Of a DNA stretch of 64,000 nucleotides, positions 14,332-27,119 are shown in pieces. Where the stretch lies: positions 11,314,387-11,378,386 of the forward strand of contig CM018051.1 in the NCBI GenBank assembly GCA_008638375.1. The letters run 5' to 3'. The notes under the pieces are model-generated. The model had not been told where the DNA came from. It saw only the letters and a program-made list of their open reading frames with translations, and did not search any database. The DNA is from Nyssa sinensis (taxonomy: Eukaryota > Streptophyta > Magnoliopsida > Cornales > Nyssaceae). Every line of letters starts with the position of its first letter. The first letter of the stretch is position 1. The translations under genes were made by a program, and so were the position numbers.

Positions 14332-14740
14332 TATATATATTATACTGATACAAGAGCCCATATTTATATATATATATAGTTTATATATACACATATATAT
14401 ATTGATATGATATATACACACATATATATTGATATGATATATACACACATATATATTGATATGATATATATATATATATACACACACTAATATACATATA
14501 TTATTTTATATGTATTATACATATATATAATTTTTATTTTTATTTTTTTATAAAAATGTCTGGTTCTTGAGTTGGATCAGTTTATCCAAATTTTAAACCG
14601 AAATCCATAAAAAAAAAAACGGTTCCAGAACCAATTCAATTTGAATCTTCTTTAAAATCGACCGAATTCAAACTATTCGGTTCGAGTTGCTTTAGATCAT
14701 CGATTCTAATTTTTTGGTGCGCCCCTAATATATATAATTA
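13745..14740. mobile_element. Possible degraded dispersed element with a microsatellite core
   Basis: Near 13757 the sequence reads TTAGGGTGGGCAC and near 14720 GGTGCGCCCCTAA, rough inverted ends. Inside are diverged CGGTTCGAGT/ACTCGAACCG-like motifs found in hAT-type plant repeats. The centre is a long AT/AC microsatellite block. Borders and class are uncertain. Confidence 0.3.
14285..14535. repeat. AT/AC microsatellite block with a 27-bp minisatellite
   Basis: An (AC)n run at about 14311-14331 is flanked by (AT)n. A 27-base unit (GATATGATATATACACACAT plus ATATATT) repeats about 2.5 times at 14404-14475. It is low complexity and non-coding. Confidence 0.85.
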
Positions 14741-15331
14741 TATATATGTAATTGGGACTACAGTTCATCATCTATACCTTTTTTAAAGAGAAAATTATAA
14801 GTTCAAATCGTACGAATATGAAAATTTATATATATTGAATTATGAATTAAATTGAATTATTTATAATAAAAGAATTGTAAAACTCACATCGTTTCTATCA
14901 ACAAAAAAGAAATTGTAATTGATTTCAAAAGTGTGCTTTTAATTCCAGAACAATTAACAAGCTGCTTGCAGTTTATAAAACGACTGAAATAAGATTAATA
15001 GTAATCACAATTTTAGAGAGACGTTAAATGTACACATAAACATAGCAACGAGACGAGCTCCAGAATGAAAAGCCTTTATGACGACGGTTTTGTCAGGTAC
15101 CATTTAAATATAAAAAAATATTTATTTATTTTATTAAATTAATTATAATTAATACATTCAAATATAACATTCTATAGGTTAAAATAAAAAATATGTTAGC
15201 CATTAAGATATTAGAATAATATTATTTATTTTGACAAATGTATAACTTTGTTAAGTTTACCTAAATTTTCAATGTGAAACTAAAAGATATTATTATAATA
15301 TAAAATAAAAATTCATTTATTATTTTATTTT

Positions 15332-15812
15332 GGATAAATTACATTCACCTCCTGAAATTTCTAAAATTATATTAATTTTTCGTACTTTACCTGACAAATT
15401 ATAAATACTCGACTTCTATCGTTTTTTTTTATTTATTTATCAAAATGACATAACTTTCATTTTCCTATTTTTTTTATACATTTTTTAAATTTTGACTAAT
15501 TTTTTTTCCTTTTCAAATAAATATTGATTAAAATCTTAAATTTAGTTTCATATAAAATAAAAGTAAGTTATTTACCTTAAATTTTTTTTTTATATAAAAA
15601 AGTTAGAAAAAATTAGTCAAAATTGAAAAAATGCCAAAAAAAAATTTAAAATAAAATTGAAAGAAGCAATTTTATCATTTTGAATAAAAATTAACTGTAG
15701 GAAGGTATTTGTAATTTGTCAATAAAAGTAAAAAGGTTAATGTAATTTCAAAAATTTCAGGAGAGGTGAGTATAATTGTCAAAAATCTTAAGAAATGTTA
15801 GTATAATTTACC
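15332..15812. mobile_element. MULE-type foldback MITE, copy 1
   Basis: Long imperfect terminal inverted repeats start GGATAAATTACATTCACCTC on the left and end GTATAATTTACC on the right. The arms also share TCCTGAAATTTC, TGACAAATTATAAATA and TTTGTCAATAAAAGTA motifs in inverted order. The same family occurs at 32954-33438 (best copy), 18790-19000 (right half only) and 53312-53813. No clear target duplication is left here. Confidence 0.6.
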
Positions 15813-15849
15813 TTTTTATGGGCAAGGCGAGATATGATGCCTTCTTCTC

Positions 15850-17190
15850 AAATCCTAAACCCTTGTTTGGACGATCGGATAAGAAGGCGAGATTGGATAG
15901 GATATAGTTGAATCAAATAGGATAAAAAATCGTGTGAGATATTGAATATTTCAATCTAGTGTTTGGAATTGACCAAGATAAAAGGCTGGATATGTTGTTA
16001 TATTCTAAGCCTGTGTTTAGGTGCCTATTAGATATAATTATTTTTTATTTTCTTATGTATTATTTTTCTCAAGGTCTTTAAAAATTATTTTTCTAAAATT
16101 CATTTAATTATTTTTTTCAAATATATGCATACGAGGTATCTAAAATTAAAATTTTATTTACAAATCAATTGAAAAATCTAATAACTATAGTCAAAATATT
16201 TTAGAACATTGTGCGACACATCATGCACAATATAACAGTCTCTCACATTTTGCATAACTCAAAAAAAAAAATTAATCATGATCCGTATTACTAAGAATCA
16301 TCCAAATCAATGATTACATACATGCATATAAGTAGCGTTTGAATATATATGACTTACAACATTATATATATATATATATATATATAACAATCCATTTATT
16401 GATATAAAAAATATATTGAAAAATTTAAAACATATCAAAAATAAAAATTTTGAACAATGAAAAAAAGAAAATTTTGATTTTTTTTAAATTCGACTCTTTG
16501 ATGTCTTCCATTCTCTATATTGCAGTATTGTAACATTTTTTTATGGTACTCCATTTGTATTAGTTATATCCTACCCGAATAGAATATAAATGATTCATAC
16601 AATATAAAAACTCAATATAATTAAAGATACCAAATATGAGATTAAATAACATTCTCCTAGTCCCTATAAAAACATAGCCTAACATGATTCACGTAGCTTC
16701 CTCCAATCTCATAATTCTCGTTTCATCTCATTAACTACGATGTTTATGTCAAAAGTAATACTATTAAGAATTTGTTAATATATGTGAATGAATCTATGAT
16801 ATTAAAGTGGTTTTATTCCACTCAAATTCTCAACAGAATAAATTAAATTACCTTTCTTGCGGACAAGTCATGCGACAAAGTAGAAACATCGGTATGTTTG
16901 ATTTAAAAAATTGACAAGCCAAACAACTTGAAATGTCTCAATATGGGTTGTTTTCTATACAATGCTTCTTCTCACGTTCAAATTGGTGCAAATTTTGTTT
17001 TCTATTATTTTTTGTTGCAGATCTGTTGCCGAAGTGCAGTTCTTGTTTTTATACTGTTCGTTGAGCTCATAACTCAATTTTTTTTAATCTTTCATCTATT
17101 TTTATCCTCATATAGAATGATTTGTGGGTCGTTTTCAGTTTTTGTTGATATCGTTGGTATTTGAACAACGATTTGTTGATATCAATCATG
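15850..17190. other. AT-rich intergenic DNA
   Basis: Contains an (AT)n tract at about 16361-16386 and short open frames only. Two phrases like CCCTTGTTTGGACGATCGG and CCTGTGTTTAGGTGCC hint at MITE ends, but no pair could be matched. I see no gene. Confidence 0.45.
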
Positions 17191-17197
17191 CATGACC

Positions 17198-18020
17198 TGT
17201 TGAAAAAATGGATTATTGGACAACAATTTTTGGTCAACTTTTGAGTCAAGATTAAAATAGGTCCCATACATTATTTTAGGTAGGCTTATAAGGAAATATG
17301 TTTTCTTCTGTGAGAAGATTAAAAACATATATTAGGTTGCTCAAAACTATTAAGAAATAAATAAAAAATTGACTTCAAATATCACCACTCGGAAACGATA
17401 ACAAAACTTAAAGTTTGTGAAAACTATGTCTCACAGTGATGAAAACAAAGTTTTTAAGGAGTATATATATAATTAGCTATGGTTGGGCTTGGGTTTTTGA
17501 CCTGTTGTAAATATATTTTTTTTGAAAAAAAAATTATTTATTTAAATTATATGTTCAAAATGTTACATTTTTGAATTTTGACTTAACAGTCATCATGAAC
17601 AGGTGCGTCCATTTGAATTCAAAGAATAGTTGCGTCCTTTTAGATTGGTGCGTGTGTTCACCAATGAATACATCTATTCAAATTGAAGCATTATGTTTAT
17701 TTGTGTGAACAGATGCACCTTTTAGGTTCGTATCTATTTGAATAGCCACCAAGTCGCCTATATAAACTCAATCTACCCTCATCATAGAAAATTTAAATCA
17801 TGAGTTTTAGTATTCGTTTCATGCATACTGTGAGTCTGCACATAAGATTAGAATGCTTCCTTCTATTTTGTGTGATCATTGTATCTTGGAAGACAACTGT
17901 TATTGAAAACTCGAAAGCTCCAGTACGAGGACGATATTATCTTAAGAACATTGTATAGGACATTGGCCTTGGTCAATTACCATTGCTATACTTTTAGTAT
18001 TTTCATAGAAAACTGTAAGT
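17198..18020. repeat. LTR-like dispersed repeat, copy A
   Basis: Begins TGTTGAAAAAATGG and matches, with divergence, the copy at 48410-50080. Shared blocks include GAGGAGATTAA-like, TTAGGTTGCTCAAAACTATTAAG, AAACTTGAAGTTTGTGAAAA-like, TTTTTAAGGAGTATATATA and the GGGCTTGGGTTTTTG region, then TCTATATAAACACC-like sequence. The TG start and the TATATAAA-like promoter motif suggest an LTR, but the 3' border and a partner LTR are not visible. Confidence 0.5.
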
Positions 18021-18375
18021 TCTAATTTCTGTTTGTTTTTATTTAATTTCAGTTTTTGTATTTACAGTATTTTAAGAATTCTGTTTCTTTTCGATGTAAT
18101 TTTGAAATTGTTTCAAACTATTTTTATAATATAATATTTATTAAAATAGTGTAAAATTTTTCAAAACCATATTATGATAAAATATAATCTTCTCTAACAT
18201 GGGCTTTGATATGAGTTGTTTTTAAATTTTCTTCAATGTTTTCCCATTTTGTTTGTGAAATTATATTTACATGGGGTTATGACGAGAGTTTAGCTCTTGG
18301 AAAAATATTTCAGTGTGGGTAGTTGTTTCCTATTGGATATGTTTTTTCCCTCTCTGTAATGGTAGTTCATGTTGC

Positions 18376-18378
<3 letters not shown>

Positions 18379-18427
<49 letters not shown>
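18379..18427. repeat. (AT)n microsatellite
   Basis: About 24 uninterrupted AT units. Confidence 0.95.
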
Positions 18428-18428
<1 letters not shown>

Positions 18429-18789
18429 TGTTGAATGAATTTGTGTTAAAAATTATTTCAAAAAAATTCTAACCCTTAATAATTTTTTCCACCTCTGTTC
18501 TTGCATAAACATGGCATTCATACGCATGAGAAAGAGTTATGGAAAGAGCAAGTACTTAGGTTGCTAAAGGTCCGCACTCGCATTTAAATTGGTTCTTCTG
18601 ATTGAAAAAGATTTCTTATATTTCATTGCAACAATCAATATGATCAAAGTGGGCAAATCGTTTGAGATGACAATTTCTATATAAGGATTTTGTTTGTTTG
18701 TGATTACTCACTTAATTGACTGCATTAAGCTTGATTTATTTGTGATTACATTATCAGTAACAAAGCCTAAATGACCTTCGGGGAGAAAA

Positions 18790-19000
18790 AAAAAAAGGAT
18801 CAAAATTTTAAAAATTGAAAGGAAAAAAAAAAAAGTATGAAATGGATAGTTTTGTTATTTTAAAGAAAAAATTGATTGGAAAGAAATATTTGTATGTTGT
18901 CAAGTGAAATAGGAAAGATCAGTGTAGTTTTAAAAACTTCATGAAAGATCATTGTAAATATCAAAAACCTCGAGGGAAGCTAGTGTAATTTATTCTTAAT
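18790..19000. mobile_element. MULE-type foldback MITE, right-half remnant
   Basis: Carries the right arm of the family at 15332-15812 and 32954-33438: TATTTGTATGTTGTCAAGTG, GATCAGTGTAGTTTTAAAAAC, then ATCATTGTAAATATCAAAAACCT and the end TGTAATTTATTC. The left arm is missing or beyond recognition. Confidence 0.5.
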
Positions 19001-19004
19001 TTAA

Positions 19005-20388
19005 TGTTGTGGGATATAATTAATTATTTAATGTGGTGGACTAATTATACGCACTAGTGACGCATCTTCAACGGAACCAAACGGTTCAACTTCAAACTCG
19101 ATTCGTATTCAAGTTGAGTTTCATACGGGTCTAGATCTTACCAATGTCCACCGATCTTGCTTTTTCTCTCCCGATCTTACCCATCCTTTATCTTTAGGAG
19201 TAATTATCTAGTGAGATTATCACATCACAGTTATTGTATAACGGCCTCTCACTAACAATCACTTTTTTCATAATTTATGGATATCAATTGCTCATTATTT
19301 CAAAAAAATTGACATTATTTGAGAGGTCGTCACACGATGACGTGGTGTGACTGGTCTCACCGGATAATTTCTTCATGTTTAAGCTTGGCCTTCTAGTTTA
19401 ACCCATGATATTAAATATCGATTGTTATGTAACGAAAAGACCATTACATAACTTGTTCCGAATCTTCCGATTTCGTTACACATCGATATATTAGTGTGTA
19501 GAAAATCTATAGATGTAACGACCGATACTGTTACTGTAACGACTATTACCGACCAATGTGTCAATAATATCGGCTAATACGTAATAATAATGGTACATTT
19601 TTCTTTTTCCTTCTATTTTAAGGACTAAAAAACTTATTTTTGATCATAAGTCTAGTGAATTAAATTTATCAAACACAATATTTTGAATTATGGATATAGG
19701 TCAAAGTGTTTAGTAAATCTTATAATTATATTTAATTATTTATTATCACAAATCTAAAAGTAAAATTTTATTTATTAGATGTAGTAGATATTTTTTAAAA
19801 ATGAATGAATCTTATCACTAGAACTAAGCTAATTCTACAAAAAAAAAAAAAAAAAAAAAATCTAATTGTAAAATTATTTATTTGCTATTTTTGTTTTTGT
19901 ATTAATATTTTTGTTCTAAAATCATATAAAAGGTATCTTGAGTTTTTTTTTTTTTTGGGTGGTAGAAAATTTGAGTATTGTAATATGATTAATCATATTT
20001 ATATTTTTTTTGTTATTTTTGCTAGATTATGTGTTTATTTGACTTTAAGTTCATTCCTTAACGATTAATATTTATTTATAATGCATTTTTTATTTATGTT
20101 TTATTTTATTTTTTTATATTTATTAAAATTATTTATAATTATTAATTGTAATAATTAATTATAATGAATTATACTTTTCTTTTACTTTAATATAAAACTA
20201 ATATAAAATCTTATACAATAATAATTATTTTCGTAAGAGTTACAGTGATTACCACTCCCGACTCTCATTCCGTATAATAAACTATCGCGACCGTTAGATG
20301 TTTAAGCCATGGTTGAACCAGAGAATTCAAAACTCATTTCTTCGCAGGGACAAACTGGCTTCTGGTTGGTTGAGTGGAATCGATAGTC
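19005..20388. other. AT-rich region upstream of the MBOAT pseudogene
   Basis: Holds a poly-A run at about 19839-19860 and blocks rich in GTAACG/CGTTAC-like motifs near 19400-19570 and 20235-20295, which may be parts of a decayed insertion. The last about 100 bases before 20389 are less AT-rich and are probably the old 5' leader. No other gene is seen. Confidence 0.4.
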
Positions 20389-21884
20389 ATGAACAGCTCG
20401 TGGCGGCAAATAGAGCTCTTATTTATCACTGTGTACGCTGTTGTCTTCTACGCTATTATCATCCGTCGCTCCCTCCAACTTTCTCACGGTACTTTTTCTC
20501 TCTATAAATGTATTTCTTCACTTTCGCATTTATATTTTTTTCATGTTTTATGTGATCTTGATTGTCGTTTGAATTTGATTCTTGCTACGAAAGATCATTA
20601 CGGAAAACTTTATGGTTGCGTCCTGGGTGGATCCCGGATCGACTTAATGTCTATGCTTTTTTCCCCTCTATTAATTCCTGGTTGTTTACTGTCATTCTAA
20701 TAATTTATCTTCTACCCTTTTTGTTAATTTCTTCCATAGCTAATTATCTATGATCCGATAAAACAGTCATACTAGGGAGAGTTATATTTGAGTGGAATAT
20801 GAATTGAATTTTCTGATTTTTGTTCAATTTATAGTTGAGTAAAGTTCATTGGATCAAATTCATCCTTCTTGGATTGAAATACTTGACTACGGTTTGTGGA
20901 ATCAAAAGGCTTGTTAAAGTTTGGCAGGCATTTGAAGTCACGATTTATTTAAAATTCCATGAGGTTGACAATGGGATTACAACCAAACAAAACTAGCCTT
21001 CACAAACCATTAACAATGGGATGACAAGTAAAGGACAAGAAGGCCGTCTTCACAAGTGCTACACAGTGTGTCATCATTGTATGTAGACCTAAACAACAAC
21101 ATTGATTATGTTGAAATCAAACCTAATTAAGGAGTGTTGGTTGCTCTTCAATAGGTTTTGCAAAGGCCAAAGTTTCACAAAAAATTGCCTTTATAATAAT
21201 GAGACGCATGAAACAAACCTTCATTTTTTTGCTCTATTCAATCTTCCGAAGTGTACTATTGGATGGATCCAAATGAATATGATGAACTTTTTTCTTCAAA
21301 TCGTGAACTTATAAGCAAAGGGATACATGTTTACGGAATGTTGAAAATTTCCCAAAATAGATCATCATATTGGGTACCCTTTTTTTAGATGCTTCTTTGG
21401 ACACCTTTCAGGACATGAAATGGGCTTTACTTGTAGGTTCAACTCCCACTCTAAGGGCTCTTACATATCAAAAAAGAAAAGGGCTCTACTAGTGGCTTAT
21501 GATGCCTTCTGGACTATCCATTACATGCCAGATACTTTAGTTAAAATGTTGAAGCAAGTGCTTTGGCTGGATAATGGAAGGCTTTTGGTTGTGTATTTAG
21601 AAAATTATATTATAATAGACTATAGATGGAAGCTCACAAATGACATAACTAAGCCGTAGTTTGATGAGCTAATAAGGAAGGAGAAGTTATGCATGTATAT
21701 CAAAAAGTGTATTCTCCTTGTTGACCAGCAAATATTCTTAGGTCTATTTGGTTTTTTGGTGTCCAGATAAATTCAGCACATCTGTCACTTTGGATACAAA
21801 TTGCTTCAATAAAGGGTTATTCTTATGAGTGAAAGAGGTTAGTCAAATCAATAGCTTCCTTAATGAAATTTTATAGTAGATCGT

Positions 21885-22176
21885 ATTGTTTCTCATCTTT
21901 TCCCTGGAGTGAATCTTAACCAAGTTGATCATAAAGGAATATTCCAACAACCAACTTTTAGTCTCAAATTTGCTAAGTGCAAAAAGATCACTAATTTTTT
22001 TCAGGGCAAGAAGTTGCCATTAGGCTCCTCAAATTTGATGAATTTTTCAGGCTGATATTATTATTTCTCATATTTTCATTGGACTAAATCATAACCAAGA
22101 TGGTCTTAAAGAGATATTCCAATAACCAACATTTGGCCCCATATTTGCTGGGTGCAAAAAGGTCACTAATTTTATA
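21885..22176. repeat. Diverged direct repeat, two units of about 115 bp
   Basis: Units at about 21885-21998 and 22058-22176 share TTTCTCAT, ATAACCAAG, TATTCCAA, AACCAACWTTT and TTTGCTRRGTGCAAAAAG. They probably arose by an old local duplication. Confidence 0.7.
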
Positions 22177-22790
22177 AAATGCAATAAGTTGGGATCATTA
22201 GAGATTGAAATTGGGGGTGGGCTTGAGGGGCACTTTGGACATTACAAGTCTCTTCATTATTAGAGTCATGCTACTTCGGCCCATAGTTACCAGGTTTCAC
22301 TCCCCCCTAGCGCATTGTGAATTAGAATCACACTATTCAAAACATGGATCATTAGCGATTTGGAACGCGAACGCAAGACTTAGCGTTCCAATCTAAAATA
22401 ACTAAAGTACCAAAAAAATCAGACAACATATAAGAAAATACATGCATAAATCTTCAGAGTTTTATTTTATAATGGCTTGGATTTGTTGAAAATTTTCTGG
22501 TGTATTTATATACATACGAATAGTATTACAAATATAATCAAAAAGCATATTATGTTTCAAATAATTGTATTTTGTTCAAACAAAGCAATCCGAATAAGCC
22601 TATCCCTATCGTACCACGTTCTATAGCAAGTGACGATTTACGTTTTCGTTCACGTTCCATTTACCATAACGAATCACATTCTAGGTAACATTGCTTTGGC
22701 CATTACAAAAGTCACAGAGGTGAGATTTTATGGGATATGTGGAGTATTATCACATATGCCTTTTTGTGGGGAAGCATTGGGGATGAATTC

Positions 22791-23397
22791 TGTTAAACCA
22801 CCAACTCATCTAAAAGTTTAAGCTGGTAGAAAATGGGACCAACTATGTATATCAAGTTGTTTTAATACTCTCCTTCACTGTGCAAACCCCGACGTAATAG
22901 GAATAGGATGAGGAATGAACGGGATGAGACTTGAACCCAAGACCTCTTAAAACGAGAGTTAAGATACCATTTTAAATCACCAATTGCTTTAAAAGCTTAA
23001 GCTATTAGTGAGGGTGTAACTTTATTATTATATTCTCTAACACGCCCCCTCACGTGTGACCAGTTTGAGCCTACACGTGCATCAATTCATATTATTAGGG
23101 TGATAGCGAGGTTTGAACACATGACCTTTTACCTGCTCTGATACCATGTTAAACCACCAACTTATCTAAAAGTTTAAGCTGGTAGAGAATGGGCCCAACA
23201 TATATATCAAGCTATTTTAGCATTCTCCTTCACGTGCAAATCTTGACTGTAACAGGAATAGGATGAGGAATGAACGGGGTGAAACTTGAACCCAAGACCT
23301 CTTAGAACAAGAGCTAAGATAACATGTTAAATCACCAATTGCTCTAAAAACTTAAGCTATTAGAGAGAGTGTAACTTTATTATTATATTTTCTGACA
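22791..23397 (-). mobile_element. Complete TRIM-type LTR element (compound) with target duplication
   Basis: Two direct repeats of about 250 bases, 22791-23042 and 23147-23397, flank a 104-base centre. The flanking 5 bases match: AATTC at 22786-22790 and 23398-23402. Next to the right repeat the minus strand reads TGGTATCAGAGC (23146-23135), the standard initiator tRNA-Met primer site. Next to the left repeat it reads GTGAGGGGGCG, a purine-rich tract. So this is a non-coding miniature LTR retrotransposon on the minus strand. Each repeat is itself built like a shorter TRIM: a TGTYAGA...TTTAACA block, a worn primer site (TGTTATCTTAGCTC or TGGTATCTTAACTC) and a second TTTAACA block. It lies in intron 2 of the MBOAT pseudogene. 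Confidence 0.88.
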
Positions 23398-23435
23398 AAT
23401 TCAAATATCATACCAGACTAGAAAATAATGTGCAG

Positions 23436-24500
23436 GCCTTTGCAGGATGGAGGGTTAGGTGTGAGAGACTTAAAATTATTTAACAAGGTCCTGTTAGGTA
23501 AGTGGTGTTGTAGGTATGCTAGAAGGATGGAGTTTTTGGAGAAGTGTGGTGAAAGGAGAGTATGAAAGTGAAAGAGGGGATTGGTGCACTAGAGATATTA
23601 GGATTTCATATAGGGTTAGGTTATAAAAGAGTATTTAGAAAAGGTGGGATTATTTCTTCAAAGCATAATTGGATTTAAGTTGGGGCTTGGCCAAAGGATT
23701 AGATTCTGGTTTGACCTTTGGTGTGTACCAGTCTTTTCTAGGTCTATTTAGTATTGTAGCTGCCACAAAATATAGGTGGGATGAAATTTCTTAGACCTTT
23801 GCAAAATTGGGAATTGTAGGAGATTATGACTTTCTTTGGTATTTTGTATGGTTGGAAAAGGTGGGGGTAGGGCAGGACTGAGGTGAGTTGGGTGGGGTGG
23901 GGTCTAACAGAGAACTATTTGATGTGAGGTCCTGTTACAATTTGCTTTAGGGAGGTTACAGGAAACTAGTTCATGTGGAAGGCATTATGGTGTACGAAAG
24001 TTGCTCCATTGGTTGCCTTCTTTGGATGGTTTTCACTGTTGATAATTTATTGAAGCGAAATGTGCAAGAGATGGAACATTTGTATGTCACCTATTGTTGC
24101 ATTGTCATGTGGCAAAGGAGTTGTTGGCCCTTTTTCTCAGCCTTTTTAGGGTTTATTGGTGATGCCTCCCCTAAATCCCACCTCATGCACCGGGCTAGCC
24201 CTTTTGGCGATGTCTTTCTCGATTGCAGAGTTTTTGGAGTTCAAAGAAGGTGCACATGAGAGTTACGGACGTGTGACAAGTGCCTTTACTTTGTCTGTGG
24301 CAGAATATTTGGCTTGAAAGGAATAGAAGATATTTTAACGGAGTGGAATTTTCAATATGGGCATTGAAGCATAACATTCTTATCTCTCTATTCTTTTGGA
24401 TCAAGGGAGCTCTTTTTTGTGTATAGGTACTTTTGTAGAGTGTTTGGATGATATGAAATTATAGTTTGTAAAATGTATAACTTTATATATATATATATAT
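23436..24500 (+). mobile_element. LINE (L1-type) remnant 1, 3' part of ORF2
   Basis: Translated pieces in shifting frames match the end of plant L1 ORF2: DGGLGVRDLK, LFNKVLLGKW and, near 24300, IWQNIWLERNRRYFNG, typical of the zf-RVT/C-terminal region. Several stops and frame shifts show it is dead. The TRIM-type element lies just upstream and the larger LINE remnant just downstream. Confidence 0.7.
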
Positions 24501-25076
24501 TTATTTATCATGTGTACATGAGCACACCCCTTTTTTGGTGTTAAAAAAATCGTTGTCACACACAACAAGTTTTTTGGGGACATTCTCAAAGTTATGGACT
24601 TGACTCTCCGGGCTCTAATAATGGTGCTTAAGGCACTTTAATTGTGGGCTCTACTTTAGTTGTCATTGATATATATATATATATATATGTGTTTTTGGTT
24701 TTCTTAAATACTTTTGATTAAATGAGAGGCTCCATTCTGTCTGATGTAGTGAGGAGAGTCATTTGAGATGTGCTTCAACATACGACAAATAGATGGCAAA
24801 TTCCATGATGTATAGGGGGACTTCAATGTGGTGAGGTTTCCTGATGAAAAGTTGGGTGGTTGGAGGTTGTCTCAGTCTTCATTAATTCAAATAACCTAGT
24901 GGATATGCCCTTGGGAAGGGGTAGATTTACTTGGTCCAGTGGTAGGGAAGCCACAATGATATCCAAATTAGATTTCTTTTTGGTGTCACCTTCTTAGGAG
25001 GATGATTTTCCTGTTATTTCTCAAAGTTTTCTGCCTAGAACTTGTTCAGTCCATTGCCTAGTTTTGTTAACTAATT

Positions 25077-25095
25077 GGGGGGGGGGGGGGGGGGG
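25077..25095. repeat. Poly-G tract (19 G)
   Basis: Uninterrupted G run inside LINE remnant 2. Confidence 0.95.
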
Positions 25096-25833
25096 TTTAG
25101 TGTATGTAGAATCCCTTTTAGGTTTGATAACATGTGATTGGGGGTTTGAACGATTTAGAGAGATGTTAGCTAGATATTGGTGGGGTATGAGGTTATAGGT
25201 TCTCCTAGTTTCATCTTAGCCAAGAAACTGAAGCTGCTCAAAATAGACCTGAAAAGGTGGAACAAGAAGGTGCTCAGAAACGTTCAAATTTAGAAGAAGA
25301 AGATTATGCAGGAGATCTTGGAATTAGACTAGTAGGAATAGTCTATACCACTTTGTGAGGGGGGAGAAGATAAAAAGGGTGACTAAAGGCCTGAAGGGTG
25401 AATTAAGGTTCCTAACTTTCACTCTAGACATTGGGTGACTAAAGGCCTCCATGACTATCTCAAACAAAAAAAGAGAAAGGGGGTCCTGTGGGATGACGTG
25501 GAGGTTTCCCATTTACATTTGCAAATGACACTATTATCTTTTGTGACCCTGAAAGATCGTCAGTTGAGCTTTATTCATTGTAATTTGCTTTACTTTGAGG
25601 TAGTGTCAGGGTTGTGGGTTAATTTATCCAACAACGAGACTTTTGTAGTGAGGGAGGTGAGGAGGGTGGAGGAGTTGGCAGGGGCCATGGGATGTAGGAT
25701 AGGGGTTCTCCCTGCTTCTTACTTAAGATTGCCCCTAGGGGCCTCGACTAGATCTTGTAGGGTATGGGACCTATGGTGGAAAGATTCTAATGACGATCGG
25801 TGGGTTGAAAGGGGTAACATCTTTTGAACTGCC

Positions 25834-25847
25834 GGGGGGGGGGGGGG
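25834..25847. repeat. Poly-G tract (14 G)
   Basis: Second uninterrupted G run inside LINE remnant 2. Confidence 0.95.
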
Positions 25848-27119
25848 TTGCGAACCTCTGAATCTATTATATGTCTTTGTTGGGAAGAAGACTCGAGAAG
25901 TTTCAAAGGGAATTCTTGTGGGGTGGATAGGGGGAACAAAGAAAGATGCATTTGGTAGGTTGAGAAAAAGTGCAAAAGTCCAGTTTTGGAAGGGGTGGGT
26001 GGTTTGGGGGTGAAGGACTTGAAAGTATTCAACCAAGCCCTGTTAGGCAAATGGCTTTGGAGATTCGAGGTGTAGGGTCATGCATTGTGGAGGGAGGTGG
26101 TTTTTATAACGTATGGGTGTGAGGATGGTGGATGGTTCTCTAGGGGGTGTAGGGAGCTCTGAGTTGTGGAAGATGATTCAAGAAGGGATGGATAATTTTC
26201 AAAGATGTGTTAGCTTTGAAGTGGATGGAGGGTCGAGGTTTGAGAGGATGCTTGGTGCAAGGATAAGGCATTGAAGGATAGATTTCCTCTTTTGTTTAGC
26301 TTGGCCTATGAGAAGCTTGGGTCATGGATTGTTGTGCTCAGGTGGGGGTGAGTTGGTGTGAAAGTCCAAAATTAGGAGGGAGGGATTTCTATGATTGGGA
26401 GGTAGAGGAGGTGAGTTGACTACTAGAGCCTCTCCAAAGATATCATTTGATAGAAAATAGAAAGGATTCTCTTGTTTGTTTGGTAGGCAAAATCGAAGAC
26501 CTTCATAGTTGAATATTGATGAGGGGTGAGGTGGACTTCCCTTGGAATCTAATTTGGCACCCTCGGGTTCCGACCAAAGTGACTTTCTTTGCTTGGGGGG
26601 CATCTTGGGGTGCCATATTGACGGTGTACAATCTATAAAGAAGGGGTTTTTGGCTAGCTAATTGGTGTAGCATATGTAAGGAGGCGGCGGAGATGGTGGA
26701 TGATCTCCTTGTTCATTGCCTGATAGCTTCTTGGTGTCTTTTGTTCTCTATTTGTGGGTGTGCTTGGGTGGTGCTTGCAACTGTGAGAGAGCTTCTTAAT
26801 GGTTGGTTAGGTGCTAGAGCAAGGAAAGATGCTTGGTTGGTGCGGAAAATGGTTTTGATATGCCTAACGTGAAGCATTTGGAAGGAAAAGAATAGGCGCA
26901 CGTTTGAAGGGGTGGGGCAGCCCCCTTGTACTTCTAAAGACAAACTTTTGCGTTTATTATTATTTTTAGTTCGAAGAGACCTTTCCTATGTATGTAGGCC
27001 CTACGGTTGATTTTTTGGGGTCTCTAAGGCTTTTATAGTGGTTGTTGCTCCCTTGTAATTATGGTTTCGCCCCCCTTGGCCGTTTTGAATATATATACAA
27101 ATGTACTTATCAACAGAAA

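Larger units (their letters stand above)
24740..27115 (+). mobile_element. LINE (L1-type) remnant 2: endonuclease, RT and zf-RVT parts
   Basis: In order: endonuclease end (GGDFNVVRFPDEKLGGW near 24825, then LVDMPLGRGRFTWSSGREAT near 24895), the linker [20 protein letters not shown] near 25200, reverse transcriptase after an internal deletion (VSHL then FANDTIIFCD at about 25518, where the active motif FADD has become FAND), ASYLRLPLGAS near 25715, and the zf-RVT end (VPTKVTFFAWGASWGAILT near 26570, then WKEKNRRTFEG near 26880). It ends in ACTTATCAACAGAAAG, a typical L1 tail. Many frame shifts and stops; non-functional. Confidence 0.85.

Noticed and set aside
25435..25827. 130-codon open frame as an independent gene
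   Set aside because: Its sequence is reverse transcriptase/linker of a LINE remnant.
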